The notes under the pieces: model-generated | Told to the model about the DNA's origin: nothing | What the model saw: only the letters and a program-made list of their open reading frames with translations | Database searches by the model: none | Shown here: piece after piece, positions 38,459-47,466 of the stretch | How positions within the stretch are numbered: the stretch's first letter is position 1 | Layout: each line of letters opens with the position of its first letter | Program-made: the position numbers and the translations under genes | From: Methanobacterium veterum | GTDB taxonomy: Archaea; Methanobacteriota; Methanobacteria; Methanobacteriales; Methanobacteriaceae | Reading direction: 5' to 3' | NCBI RefSeq assembly: GCF_000745485.1 | Contig: NZ_KN050693.1 | Location: 119,870 to 183,869, forward strand | DNA: 64,000 bases

Positions 38459-38668
38459 TTAGTTATATGATTCTACGTTGGTTATAACTGGTTTCCCATC
38501 TTTATCTAAGAGTACAGTAATTGCTGTACCACCGTCTCCATTACGTATAAGATAATTGACTCCAGTTTCGGTGTCCTGTAATATCTGGATTTGAGTTAAT
38601 TTTCCCTGTGAATATATCACCTTAAATCTTTCTTCTTTTTCTTCTTTATTTTTCTTTTTTCCAAACAT
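38459..38668 (-). CDS. small DUF6440-like protein
   Basis: 69 residues. A lysine-rich start (MFGKKKNKEEKEERFKVIY) is followed by ILQDTETGVNYLIRNGDGGTAITVLLDKDGKPVI, the pattern of the DUF6440 family. The function is unknown. It lies just downstream of the TetR gene on the same strand. Confidence 0.7.
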   Translation of the reverse strand: MFGKKKNKEEKEERFKVIYSQGKLTQIQILQDTETGVNYLIRNGDGGTAITVLLDKDGKPVITNVESYN

Positions 38669-38708
38669 GTTTTTAACCTCTAATTAGTAAGAATTACAAT
38701 TTTTCAGT

Positions 38709-39275
38709 TTATTTTAATGTAGAAGACTCAAAAATTTTCTGTACCTCTCTAATTACATCATCAATGTCTGTAATTTCTTCTCTGGCTATTGCTAAGCTCA
38801 TAGAATCAATGACACTTCTAACACTTCTTGCCATAATTTCTGGTGAAAAATCCCTGTAACTTTTTTCAATCTCCTGGCCATACTTAAATATTTCTATTAA
38901 CGGTTGATAGATTGTTTTATCTTCTTTAAAGAGCATTTCTCCTTCTTTGGTGCGGCTATTTAATATAATATCTGCTATTGCGACAGTTCTTACCTTATTT
39001 TCATTTACAAAAAATAAAGTAGATTCAATATAACTGTTTAATGTATCACAGGCACTTTTATCAATACGCATATGCTGCCCCATATAAGCAGCGGCTTCTT
39101 CATAATATTTTGTTACCACGGCCTTCAATAGAAGGTCTTTTGTGGGAAAATGATAAGTAATAACACCTTTACTTACGTTAAGTGCATTTGCAACTTTTCC
39201 AATAGAAAAATTTGAAAACCCGATTTGAGTAATCAACTCCATTGTGGCATCTATAATTTTATCTTTTCTACCCAA
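38709..39275 (-). CDS. TetR/AcrR family transcriptional regulator
   Basis: 188 residues. The TetR helix-turn-helix is clear: IIDATMELITQIGFSNFSIGKVANALNVSKGVITYHFPTKDLLL. The C-terminal ligand domain is helical and of ordinary length. The start is TTG 39275 with GAGGTGG upstream. A 20-bp perfect palindrome lies 17-36 bases upstream and is almost certainly its own operator. Possible targets are itself and the DUF6440-like gene downstream. Confidence 0.9.
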   Translation of the reverse strand: MGRKDKIIDATMELITQIGFSNFSIGKVANALNVSKGVITYHFPTKDLLLKAVVTKYYEEAAAYMGQHMRIDKSACDTLNSYIESTLFFVNENKVRTVAIADIILNSRTKEGEMLFKEDKTIYQPLIEIFKYGQEIEKSYRDFSPEIMARSVRSVIDSMSLAIAREEITDIDDVIREVQKIFESSTLK

Positions 39276-39291
39276 TTCTCCACCTCATAAA

Positions 39292-39311
39292 ATTAGTACG
39301 ATCGTACTAAT
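39292..39311. promoter_or_regulatory. TetR operator, 20-bp perfect palindrome
   Basis: ATTAGTACGATCGTACTAAT is fully symmetric, containing the GTACGATCGTAC core. It lies directly upstream of the TetR start, which suggests autorepression. Confidence 0.8.
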
Positions 39312-39473
39312 ATAAAAATGTATTGATGAATAAAAATCTGTTTTATAGTGTCAGGGCCAATTGAATATAACTATAATAAAAAAGTTGTAGGAGCTTTAAA
39401 TGCTTTAATGCGATTTAATGCAGTCATATTGACATTTTAATTTTAAGTTAGCCCTTAGGGTAACTCGACTAGT

Positions 39474-40280
39474 CTATTGGAAGAATCCCTTTGGTGTTTC
39501 TCCTTTCAGGAAAGGTTCAATGAAAGCAATTAAAAGGTCGGTCTGAGTAATAACAGCCGTATGCGATGTCGCCGGTATAACAGCAAGACGTGAATTTGAC
39601 AACGGCTTGCCCATATCGCCCATAATGCCACCACCAAGCAGCCGAAACATTGCTATCGTATGTTCGAGGGTTGTCACGTCTGCATCACCAGCAATGATCA
39701 GCACAGGGGTTTTCAATTTTTTAACATCTTCTCCCCACGCCATCGGCTCCTTCTCGAGAGCTATCATCTTCTCCACAAGTGCGGGAAAACCATCGGGATT
39801 AGGGGCAAGCTTACGATAGTCTTCAGCAAATGGCATGTTGACAATCATCTCAACGGTCATTTGAGGGATAGCTGCCTTGTACTCCGGCTGCCAACCTTCA
39901 AGGTCGTAGGCTGCTGAGGCTGCAATAAGTCTTCTGACCTTCTCAGGATAACGGACGGCGAGCTGCAGTCCAACCTCAGCACCCACGGAATAGCCGAACA
40001 CATCAGCTTTCTTAAGACCTACTTCGCCCATAAAAGCAGCTACATCGTCTGCCAGGTTAGGATAGGTGATAGGGCGTTCAATGTCGGTGGTCCGGTCATG
40101 GCCCTGTAATTCGAGTGCATAGACCTTGTGGGCCCTGGCGAGCTCGGGGATTATTTCTCCCATTGATATTATGTTCATATAAGCGCCGTGCAATACGATC
40201 AGTGGATCTCCCCTGCCGGAGACTTCATAATACATTTTCATTCCGTTCACATTGGCGTATTTACCTTCTCTTTCAATCAA
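39474..40280 (-). CDS. alpha/beta hydrolase, probably horizontally acquired
   Basis: 268 residues. The catalytic triad is visible: the nucleophile serine in FGYSVGAEVG, the aspartate in IAGDADVTTLEHT, and the histidine in PATSHTAVI. The oxyanion region is VLHGAYM. Substrate unknown; relatives include esterases and dienelactone hydrolases. The gene is clearly richer in G and C than its neighbours, with many codons rare elsewhere in the window, a sign of recent transfer. Start TTG 40280 follows AAGGAGAG. Confidence 0.88.
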   Translation of the reverse strand: MIEREGKYANVNGMKMYYEVSGRGDPLIVLHGAYMNIISMGEIIPELARAHKVYALELQGHDRTTDIERPITYPNLADDVAAFMGEVGLKKADVFGYSVGAEVGLQLAVRYPEKVRRLIAASAAYDLEGWQPEYKAAIPQMTVEMIVNMPFAEDYRKLAPNPDGFPALVEKMIALEKEPMAWGEDVKKLKTPVLIIAGDADVTTLEHTIAMFRLLGGGIMGDMGKPLSNSRLAVIPATSHTAVITQTDLLIAFIEPFLKGETPKGFFQ

Positions 40281-40439
40281 TTTGACATCTCTCCTTTTTA
40301 TTTAATATCTGTGCTCTAAATACAACTTGGAGGCTATGCGAACCTAATTAAAGTCTCTACAAACCAATAAAAAATATAATATAATATTAAATATATAAAA
40401 AGTATTATATATAATTTAATTACATCAAGAGTGTAAAAA

Positions 40440-41474
40440 ATGAACCATAAAACCAGGTTTAAAAGATTTAATAATGAGGTCCATGATATTTTAACTGAAA
40501 ATATTGGGAAAACAGAAATTAAAATCATAAAATACAACGAAGAGCACTTCGAAGAAGAAATATTTGGTGAGTGTCCAGAAATTAAAGAAAATGAAACAAC
40601 ATGGATTAAAATGACTTATCTTACAGAAGATAAATCTTTAAAAAAGCTTGGTAAATGCTTGAATTTAAATGAACATGTTCTAAAAAGAGTTTTAACATTG
40701 GATTATATACCTGATATTGAAGATTATAAAAATTATATTTATTTAACATTAATTGCGTTAAATGTCAAAAAGAAAACCAGAATAGAACGAACACAGATTA
40801 GTATCATTTTAGGGAATAATTATGTAATTTCAATACATCCGGACAATGCTGAAATATTGAACCCAGTAATGAATAGATTAAATGTCCGTGAACATAGTAT
40901 TAGGACTAAGGGGGCTGATTATTTAGCTTACACTCTTGTAGATACTATTCTGGATTCTCAAATAATTACCTTGAAAGAACTTGAAGGTGATCTTTCAAAG
41001 GCAGCTGAAAATATAATGGATGAACCATCTAACGAAAATTTTAGATTAATTCATACATACAGGACTGAACTGGATAAAATAAGGTATAACATCCTCCCAC
41101 TTCAACAGATAATCAACAGTATGGAGCTAACTGAATCACCTTTAATAAATCAGTCAACCAGCACTTTTTTAAGGAATTTTCAAAGCCATGTAACTCAAGT
41201 AGTTACTAGAATTGACACATTATCTGGTAGAATTACTGAGATACGTGATATATATAATTCGTCAATGAGCAGAAGGTTAGATGAAATTGTCAGGGTTTTA
41301 ACTGTGGTAACAGTATTATTTGCTCCAGGAACTTTCATTGTAGGAATTTATGGTATGAATTTTCAGTTTATCCCTGAACTTGGACTGCCCCTTGCATACC
41401 CACTTGTTTTACTTATAAATTTTGTACTTATAATCAGCCTGCTCATATACTTCAGGGGAAGACACTGGATATAA
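40440..41474 (+). CDS. corA: CorA-type magnesium/cobalt transporter
   Basis: 344 residues. The large N-terminal cytosolic domain is followed by long helices (ELEGDLSKAAENIMDEPSNE..., RLDEIVRVLTVVTVLF) and two C-terminal membrane segments joined by the pore motif YGMNF. The pentamer conducts Mg2+ passively. No ribosome binding site is present before ATG 40440; a TTATATATAA element at 40405-40414 would place transcription start within about ten bases of the ATG, so the message is probably leaderless or nearly so. Confidence 0.93.
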   Translation: MNHKTRFKRFNNEVHDILTENIGKTEIKIIKYNEEHFEEEIFGECPEIKENETTWIKMTYLTEDKSLKKLGKCLNLNEHVLKRVLTLDYIPDIEDYKNYIYLTLIALNVKKKTRIERTQISIILGNNYVISIHPDNAEILNPVMNRLNVREHSIRTKGADYLAYTLVDTILDSQIITLKELEGDLSKAAENIMDEPSNENFRLIHTYRTELDKIRYNILPLQQIINSMELTESPLINQSTSTFLRNFQSHVTQVVTRIDTLSGRITEIRDIYNSSMSRRLDEIVRVLTVVTVLFAPGTFIVGIYGMNFQFIPELGLPLAYPLVLLINFVLIISLLIYFRGRHWI

Positions 41475-41772
41475 TTTTTAAATTTTATAATTCATTAATT
41501 CTATTTTAAGGTTAATTTAAGAACTAATTAGGTTAGATATATAAAAATAAGTTTATTAAATGTTCATCATTGCATTAGGTTTACATTTAAATTTTTTGAA
41601 ATTTAATTAAGCCTCTTCACAGATTTATTAGGTATGTATATAATGGAAGTTAGTTACTATAAAAAGCTTAAATTTCGTTAAAATTGACTAGTTTTGGCCC
41701 TATGGTCGTTATATTTAGTGTAATAAAAATCATGAATTAATTGAAAAGTTTAAAAAATAGTGGTAAATGGAA
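41475..41772. repeat. spacer with dispersed repeat (type 2, copy 1)
   Basis: 41666-41725 contains the clearest member of a family of about 55-bp repeats: AAGCTTAAATTTCGTTAAAA, then TATGGTCGTTATATTTAGTG. It matches 46956-47010 at roughly three-quarters of positions by eye. Confidence 0.45.
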
Positions 41773-42237
41773 TTAAGCTGTATTTTTTTTCGGCGGTCTT
41801 GATCTTTTAATAAAGACCCCTATAACTCCACCAACTGCAGATATAATTCCGAAAATAATGCCCATGATTATCCCAACTGGAATTCCTCCTGTAATAAACA
41901 TAATAAACAAAGCTGCATTTGTTCTATTATCAAAAGTAAATGCTCCAGTATTATAAATAAAAGTATTCATGATTACTCCAATTAAAATGAAAATAAATCC
42001 TCCTACAAATCCTGCAACTGCCCCATTAATTGCAACATTGTCCCTATCACTGCTTGTTAAATGACCTATAATTGAAACATGTTCAGTTTCACTATCAGTT
42101 AAATAACCTATAATTAGCCCGGCTATTAAAAACCCTATAATTCCCGCAAATAATCCTCCAATAACAACTTTTCCCAGGACTATACTTAGAATCAGAGCTA
42201 TAATGATCCCTAAAATTATAGATTTCCAGTCATTCAC
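41773..42237 (-). CDS. DUF5518-like membrane protein
   Basis: 154 residues with four hydrophobic segments rich in glycine and isoleucine (IILGIIIALILSIVLG, FAGIIGFLIAGLIIGYL, GFVGGFIFILIGV, GGIPVGIIMGIIFGIIS). A short loop with repeated SIIGHLTSSD-like acidic residues separates the pairs. The pattern fits DUF5518, common in Methanobacteriales. Function unknown. TTAAGTGAATG at the start has no strong ribosome binding site apart from AGGTGG further upstream. Confidence 0.65.
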   Translation of the reverse strand: MNDWKSIILGIIIALILSIVLGKVVIGGLFAGIIGFLIAGLIIGYLTDSETEHVSIIGHLTSSDRDNVAINGAVAGFVGGFIFILIGVIMNTFIYNTGAFTFDNRTNAALFIMFITGGIPVGIIMGIIFGIISAVGGVIGVFIKRSRPPKKNTA

Positions 42238-42363
42238 TTAAACCACCTCTTATAACTATTCATCTTTTATTAATAAATTAATATACATGTTTTAATTTTA
42301 GTTTTCAAGTATCTTAGATGAATTTTTTTAGATTGGCTGGCCTGAGCAGGATATATTATCATT

Positions 42364-42518
42364 AATACTCATGTCCATGATCCTGTGCATGAGTTATACT
42401 TCCTGTTAAATTGCAATTTTAATTGATTACATGGGATTTTAAAAAAATGCAATTTACTTAACCAGACACACGAAAATGAAACGATATTATTTACACAACC
42501 TTATGGGCATGAGCGATA
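42364..42518 (+). repeat. dispersed ~150-bp intergenic element, copy C
   Basis: Begins ATACTCATGTCCATG and ends GGGCATGAGCGAT, giving short inverted ends around CTCATG. Shared blocks with the other two copies are TATACTTCCTGTTAA, ATTGCAATTTTAATTG and TGCAATTTAC. It lies in a 567-base spacer that otherwise shows only a repeat fragment at 42632-42655 (TTTTAGTTGTATGGTCGCTA). Confidence 0.55.
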
Positions 42519-42804
42519 ATATGTTTAAACAAAATTAAAAGTAGGCAGATTATTTTTTTAATGCAATTTGAAATAATGGCTTTTAATATCTCTATTTTTA
42601 GTATCCTCATGACAATAAATAGAATATTTTTAGTTGTATGGTCGCTATGATTAAAAAAAGATAAATTATTGAATTTATCTTCTGAATATTAATTGAATGG
42701 TCTTTATTTATACAATTGGCTAATTTTATTCCTTAAAATATGGGCATAACTATTTATGCAGGAGTACAAAAAAGATGTTTAATATTAAGATGGGGGTAGA
42801 CTTA

Positions 42805-43266
42805 ATGGACTTGAATATGTTATGGCTTGTACCTGTAGCTTATTTTATACATATTTTAGAGGAATCACCGCGTTTCGTGCCATGGGCAAAGAAATATCTT
42901 GGTGCACCTGAGACATTTGGCCAGTTCGTTCTTGGAAACGTTATTTTCATGGTTTATGTTCTTATATCAGTGTCTCTTGCAATCTTTTACACCAGCCAGT
43001 GGACGCTTGTTCTTGGATTGGCCGCTGCAGCATGGATATTTTCAAATTTTTTAATTCATGCAGGGTATACATTGTATACTGGCGAATATTCCCCTGGTGT
43101 TGTGACTGCAAGTGCTGTATATGCTCCTGTTTCAGTGTATATTTGCTATAGCTTTTGGGGATCTGGAATGCTGAATGCATTAGATTTTATATTGGCTATT
43201 GTAATTGGTTTTGCAGTGATGTATGTTCCAACATTTATACAGATGAAGAAAAATGGAAAATTATAG
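42805..43266 (+). CDS. HXXEE-domain membrane protein
   Basis: 153 residues. The HXXEE signature is HILEESPRFVPWAKKY near residue 15. Four hydrophobic segments follow, with a conserved FSNFLIHAGYTLYTGEYSPGVVTA loop. The family is defined by conserved histidine and glutamates in the membrane, but its function is unknown. GATGGGGGT lies 6 bases before ATG 42805, which I prefer to the upstream ATG 42775. A second family member, now a pseudogene, lies at 28262-28919. Confidence 0.85.
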   Translation: MDLNMLWLVPVAYFIHILEESPRFVPWAKKYLGAPETFGQFVLGNVIFMVYVLISVSLAIFYTSQWTLVLGLAAAAWIFSNFLIHAGYTLYTGEYSPGVVTASAVYAPVSVYICYSFWGSGMLNALDFILAIVIGFAVMYVPTFIQMKKNGKL

Positions 43267-43365
43267 GAGAATAAACCCTACTAATTTATGCGAGGGTAAT
43301 ATTTTCCTTCTTTGAACATTATAACGAATTATATTTAAAAATAAAAGGGATTGCAAACTCCTTAA

Positions 43366-44052
43366 TTAGTTTGCTAATTTTGTGCCGAAATATTTATCAT
43401 AATCATTATTTGTTGCATTTGTTTCATTGATAACCTGTTCAACACTCAGTATATTTGGAAATCCGCTGTTATATCCGTTTCTCCACCCATAGTATTTGAT
43501 TTTATATGTTCCCCCAACTTTTAACTGGTTAAAAATATCCCTTGTATTGAATTTCTGGAACAGGAAGTTTTCATTATTAAAGAATCCCTCACTTTCATTT
43601 GTAACAAGCATTAATTTATTTGCATTGTCTATAACTATTCTACCATAGTCATTGGCAACTATTCCGGGCTTAGGTTCCCATCCTTGAACTTTAATTATTT
43701 TTTCCTGTACAGATGGCACTTCATAAGCATTCCACCAGTATACACAACCAATTGGATAGACTACTATGACTGCTACAATAAAAGCTAAAATAAACGTTAT
43801 AAATATTGATCCCTTATGATTTGGTCCCCTGTGATGTGATTCATCGTGATATGGTTCTTTGTGATGTGACTCTTTAGGATGAGGTTCTTTGTGATGTGGT
43901 TTCTTAGGGGATGATTCTTTATGACGTGGTTCCCTATCCTTCAATTTTTTCCATCTTACTACTGCTACAACTGTAGCGATAATTAACGGGATTACTATGT
44001 ATATGCCGGCCTGTATCAACAGTCCTTCTAACCAACTTGGTGCTGCAAACAT
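43366..44052 (-). CDS. membrane-anchored protein with His/Lys/Pro repeat linker (paralogue 1)
   Basis: 228 residues. An N-terminal membrane segment (LLIQAGIYIVIPLIIATVVAVV) is followed by a charged linker with about eight copies of a five-residue pattern like HHKEP or HPKES (residues 42-82). A second membrane segment (ITFILAFIVAVIVVYPIGCVYWW) leads to an outside domain of about 110 residues (EKIIKVQGWEPK, YKIKYYGWRNGYNSGFPNI). The paralogue at 46208-46840 has the same domains but a shorter linker. The outer domain is nearly identical between them. The histidines could bind metal. Function unknown. Confidence 0.65.
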   Translation of the reverse strand: MFAAPSWLEGLLIQAGIYIVIPLIIATVVAVVRWKKLKDREPRHKESSPKKPHHKEPHPKESHHKEPYHDESHHRGPNHKGSIFITFILAFIVAVIVVYPIGCVYWWNAYEVPSVQEKIIKVQGWEPKPGIVANDYGRIVIDNANKLMLVTNESEGFFNNENFLFQKFNTRDIFNQLKVGGTYKIKYYGWRNGYNSGFPNILSVEQVINETNATNNDYDKYFGTKLAN

Positions 44053-44295
44053 TTTTATTCTCCTTCCTATTTCTTATGATTAAATGAGTTATATCGTTGA
44101 ATATCGGGCGCAATTGGCCTATTTTACTCAAAAATTTAATAAATTTAATTTTTGTTTATAAAATTCCTTTTGACCATCAGTTACCTATTTTTATTCAATT
44201 TCCATCTGTGTTATACTTATCTTGGTGAGCTCCTTGTGTAAACATTACTTCATTGTTTTATTATTTAATAAATATTATCATGTTCTTTAAATATA

Positions 44296-44805
44296 TTAAA
44301 CAAGCCCATTAAACACCTTTTTACTTCTTTTCCTACGAATTAACAGACTTATAATTATTAAAATTAACATAAAAGCGCTCAAAAATAAGACTATTTCAAA
44401 ATTATTATAGATAATACCTGCTAAACTAAAAAGACTTATTGCATACAGGGCTACCCCAATTTTTCCCCTGACTTTTTCTTTTTTAGTCAGGCTATCTTCT
44501 GGAATTATAAATGAACGAGCGTTAATACACATGCTTACGGTTATTACTGCAATTAATACGTAGAATAATGTTATATTTTGCACAGGAGCTAAGAAATATT
44601 CTCCAACCAGCATCAATACTAAAACAAGTGCTAAAAAAATATAAAACGCCTTATGATTACTTTTAAAATAGTTTGCAGTAGCTAATATTACGCCTAAGGC
44701 AATAAATATCGGACTTATAGGTGCATTACTACTATGGAATAGCCACAATAACCCTAATAATATAAATATAATACCTTGAAATCGTGAACTCTGCCGTTTT
44801 GTCAT
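44296..44805 (-). CDS. membrane protein of unknown function
   Basis: 169 residues, five or six hydrophobic segments (GIIFILLGLLWLFH, ISPIFIALGVILATANYF, FYIFLALVLVLMLVGEYF, LFYVLIAVITVSM, and two near the C-terminus), ending in a basic tail RRKRSKKV. A charged segment FIIPEDSLTKKEKVRGK splits the two halves. No motif recognised. It is 51 bases downstream of the lipoprotein gene, on the same strand. Confidence 0.55.
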   Translation of the reverse strand: MTKRQSSRFQGIIFILLGLLWLFHSSNAPISPIFIALGVILATANYFKSNHKAFYIFLALVLVLMLVGEYFLAPVQNITLFYVLIAVITVSMCINARSFIIPEDSLTKKEKVRGKIGVALYAISLFSLAGIIYNNFEIVLFLSAFMLILIIISLLIRRKRSKKVFNGLV

Positions 44806-44856
44806 ATTTAAAATCCCTTTAATATTTCATTTAGAAATTAAAAAGTTATTTTAATC

Positions 44857-45438
44857 TTATTGAACCTTCAAACTATTGAGAATAATGCCAAATTTGGCTT
44901 TTTCTTTATCAAATCCTTTATCTGAAGCTTGGAGTGTAATTAGATATGATTTACCGTCTTTTACAAAGTAAATCAGTGTAAATCTCATTAACTTACTGAA
45001 ATTAGGGTTATTTACAACATACACATCTTCATAAGCTGTTTGGTTATCTATTATAATTGTATAGCTTGCAGTTTTATTTCCTCCAGGAATTATGCTTTTT
45101 TGCATTCCCTCGATTACCGTTTGCTCTGATATATCTGTATCGTTCATTATCTGGATATTAAACGCTGTAGCTTTAAATGCAACCTCTTCATAGGCAGAAA
45201 TCATATCGCTTCCATCGGGGTTCTTACCAGTATCTACCCTCCAGTTGTAGGGATACTTAAAACTAACACCATGAGCAGAAAATGTCTTTGTGGATACGTT
45301 AGCAACTGTATTATAGCTTGTATCATTAACACCATAATTTTTATTTGGGGCTGTAAAACTGTCAAGGTATATGCATCCTGAAGTTAAAATAACAAAAGCT
45401 AGAAGCCCTGATACTATTCCGATATATTTTTTTTGCAT
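44857..45438 (-). CDS. PsbP-related lipoprotein
   Basis: 193 residues. The lipobox VILTSGC marks a membrane-anchored lipoprotein. The mature part has the PsbP-like pattern: GVSFKYPYNWRVD, AFNIQIMNDTDISEQTVIEGMQK, FTLIYFVKDGKSYLITLQASDKGFDKEKAKFGIILNSLK. Such proteins are common in methanogens and their role is unknown. It is probably cotranscribed with the membrane protein downstream. Confidence 0.78.
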   Translation of the reverse strand: MQKKYIGIVSGLLAFVILTSGCIYLDSFTAPNKNYGVNDTSYNTVANVSTKTFSAHGVSFKYPYNWRVDTGKNPDGSDMISAYEEVAFKATAFNIQIMNDTDISEQTVIEGMQKSIIPGGNKTASYTIIIDNQTAYEDVYVVNNPNFSKLMRFTLIYFVKDGKSYLITLQASDKGFDKEKAKFGIILNSLKVQ

Positions 45439-46207
45439 TTAAACCGCCTGCTTGTATACGAGTTATTTTTTTACTTGAAGTTGTTACTAAATCTGCATAT
45501 GCACTTTCAATTTAAAATAAGGGCAGATTTTTAAAATCCAATTTCACACTAAATATTTTAAGCTGTCCATAATATCTAAGAAACAATTAGCATTCAATAA
45601 GCTTTAAAAGCACTTAATTGTTTCTGATATTTATTTTTCTTATTTTAAAGATTGATTTTACTTTTTTGACAGTTTAGCGCAAGTACATAAAAAGATTATG
45701 GAAACAGAACAAAAAGTTATTAATACTTAATAAAAAACAGTTGAAAAATAAGATAGAATAGCATATGCTATCTTATTAACGCAATTTAATGTAAAGGTGT
45801 TAACATTTTAATTTTTAGCTGGCTCTTGGGGCGATATTTGGCTTGTTTTAACCATGCAGTTGTTATATAATGAAGTTTTTTTAATTGGTAATACATAAAT
45901 TTGCAATATAATCTATAAAAAAGTTCAACATAAGTTACACTTGTTCAGAATTAGTTAAAGGTATAAAAAAACACCTAAACTTGTAAAATAGTATTGAAAA
46001 GAAATAGCTTATCATAATGGACTTCTAAAATCATTACAAACAATTCCATCTAATTTTAAATCATTAAACGAAAATAATAATTTTAAATTCTCTAAAAAGC
46101 AATATTTTTTAATATTTTCTCTAATTACATCTTTATTTAATGTTTTAAAATCCCATTAGAACACTACATCGGACTAATTTAAAAAGAAAAAGGATTGCAA
46201 ACTCCTT
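45439..46207. other. long intergenic region with repeat fragments
   Basis: 769 AT-rich bases. A dyad TAAGATAG / CTATCTTA at 45749-45775 surrounds AGCATATGCT. 45780-45895 resembles sequence near 39409-39470 and 36893-36960 (ACATTTTAATTTT-AG, GTTTTAAC-ATG-AGTTG). No gene found. Confidence 0.4.
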
Positions 46208-46840
46208 TTAGTATGCAAATTTTGTACCGAAATATTTATTATAATCATTGTTCGTTGCATTTGTTTCGTTTATAACCTGTTCAACACTTAATATATTTGG
46301 AAAGCCGCTGTTGTACCCATTTCTCCATCCATAATATTTGATTTTATAGGTTCCCCCAACTTTTAACTGGTTGAAGATATCCCGTGTATTGAATTTTTGG
46401 AACAGGAAGTTTTCATTATTAAAGAACCCTTCACCGTCCTTTGCAACAAGCATTAATTGGTCTGCATTGCTTATAACCATCCCACCATAGTTACCGGAGA
46501 CCATTCCGGCCTTAGGTTCCCATCCCTGAACTGTAATTATTTTTTCCTGTACAGATGGTACTTCATATGCACTCCACCAGTATACGCAGCCGAGTGGATA
46601 AATTACTACGGCTGATACCATAAAAGCTAAAACAAACGTTATAGCTATTGATAACTTCTTTGATTCATTGTAATAGGGTTCTTCGTAATATGGTTCATCA
46701 GGATATGCCTTGTGATGTGGTTTATCCTTCAATTTTTTCCATTTTACCAGCCCTAAAATTACAGCGATAAGTAAAGGGATTCCTATGTATATACCTGCCT
46801 GTATTAATAGTCCTTCTAACCAATTTGGTGCTATAAACAT
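46208..46840 (-). CDS. membrane-anchored protein (paralogue 2)
   Basis: 210 residues. Same build as the protein at 43366-44052: N-terminal membrane segment, charged linker (KPHHKAYPDEPYYEEPYYNE), second membrane segment, then a conserved outer domain ending VINETNATNNDYNKYFGTKF. The linker is shorter and tyrosine/glutamate-rich rather than histidine/lysine-rich. The last 75 residues differ from the paralogue at only a few positions, so the duplication is recent or the domain is under constraint. Function unknown. Confidence 0.65.
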   Translation of the reverse strand: MFIAPNWLEGLLIQAGIYIGIPLLIAVILGLVKWKKLKDKPHHKAYPDEPYYEEPYYNESKKLSIAITFVLAFMVSAVVIYPLGCVYWWSAYEVPSVQEKIITVQGWEPKAGMVSGNYGGMVISNADQLMLVAKDGEGFFNNENFLFQKFNTRDIFNQLKVGGTYKIKYYGWRNGYNSGFPNILSVEQVINETNATNNDYNKYFGTKFAY

Positions 46841-47192
46841 TTTTATTCTCCTTGTTTTTTCTGATTTAATGATTCGCGTTAAACGTCGACAATTAAATTA
46901 GTCTTTGTCGAATAAGAATAAAAACATTACCTTTTATATTAAAATATGAAGAACTTAAGCTTAATTTCGTTAAACCTAACTTGTTTCTAGTCGTATGGCC
47001 CTTATATTTAAGTGATAATAAGGTTCTCATTTTTGCATTGGATTATCCATTTGGGACCTAAACTATTTTTTATGGTAATTTTTAAAAAATGGTAAAAATT
47101 TTGTATTAGGTAACTAATTTTATATTCCTTAATTAATATAATAACCATTAGAATTAATTTCTGGTTGTCAGAGTTGATCTGGTGGTAATATA
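46841..47192. repeat. spacer with dispersed repeat (type 2, copy 2)
   Basis: 46956-47010 reads AAGCTTAATTTCGTTAAACC, then CGTATGGCCCTTATATTTAA, aligned with the copy in 41475-41772. The remainder of this spacer holds the divergent promoters of the paralogue and vapB. Confidence 0.45.
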
Positions 47193-47456
47193 ATGGAGCA
47201 AATAGAAATGTTGAAACATGTGGACGCGCAGGGGAGGGTAGTACTCCCTAAAAAATGGAGAGATAAACATTTGAAAGATCCTCATTCTGTAGTAATGATG
47301 GTAAAAGACGGTGAAATAGTTGTAAAAGCCAATGAACCTGAAGATATAAGCGATCTCATAGATTCAGTTGAACTGAATATAAAGTCTGATTTAGGAGATT
47401 GGGACGAGGTCAGAAAAGAGCTGTATGATATAGGTCAAAAGAAGAGAAGGATGTGA
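47193..47456 (+). CDS. vapB: AbrB-like antitoxin (VapB type)
   Basis: 87 residues. A swapped-hairpin AbrB/SpoVT domain is visible at the N-terminus: KHVDAQGRVVLPKKWRDKHL, then VVMMVKDGEIVVKA. The C-terminal helix (DWDEVRKELYDIG) would bind and block the toxin. GGTGGTAAT precedes ATG 47193. The PIN toxin gene starts 4-10 bases after its stop, the usual VapBC arrangement. Such antitoxins repress their own operon. Confidence 0.85.
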   Translation: MEQIEMLKHVDAQGRVVLPKKWRDKHLKDPHSVVMMVKDGEIVVKANEPEDISDLIDSVELNIKSDLGDWDEVRKELYDIGQKKRRM

Positions 47457-47466
47457 AAACTTGAAA

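Noticed and set aside
39607..39917. Plus-strand open frames within the alpha/beta hydrolase
   Set aside because: Caused by higher GC and fewer stops in the reverse frames; no start signals.
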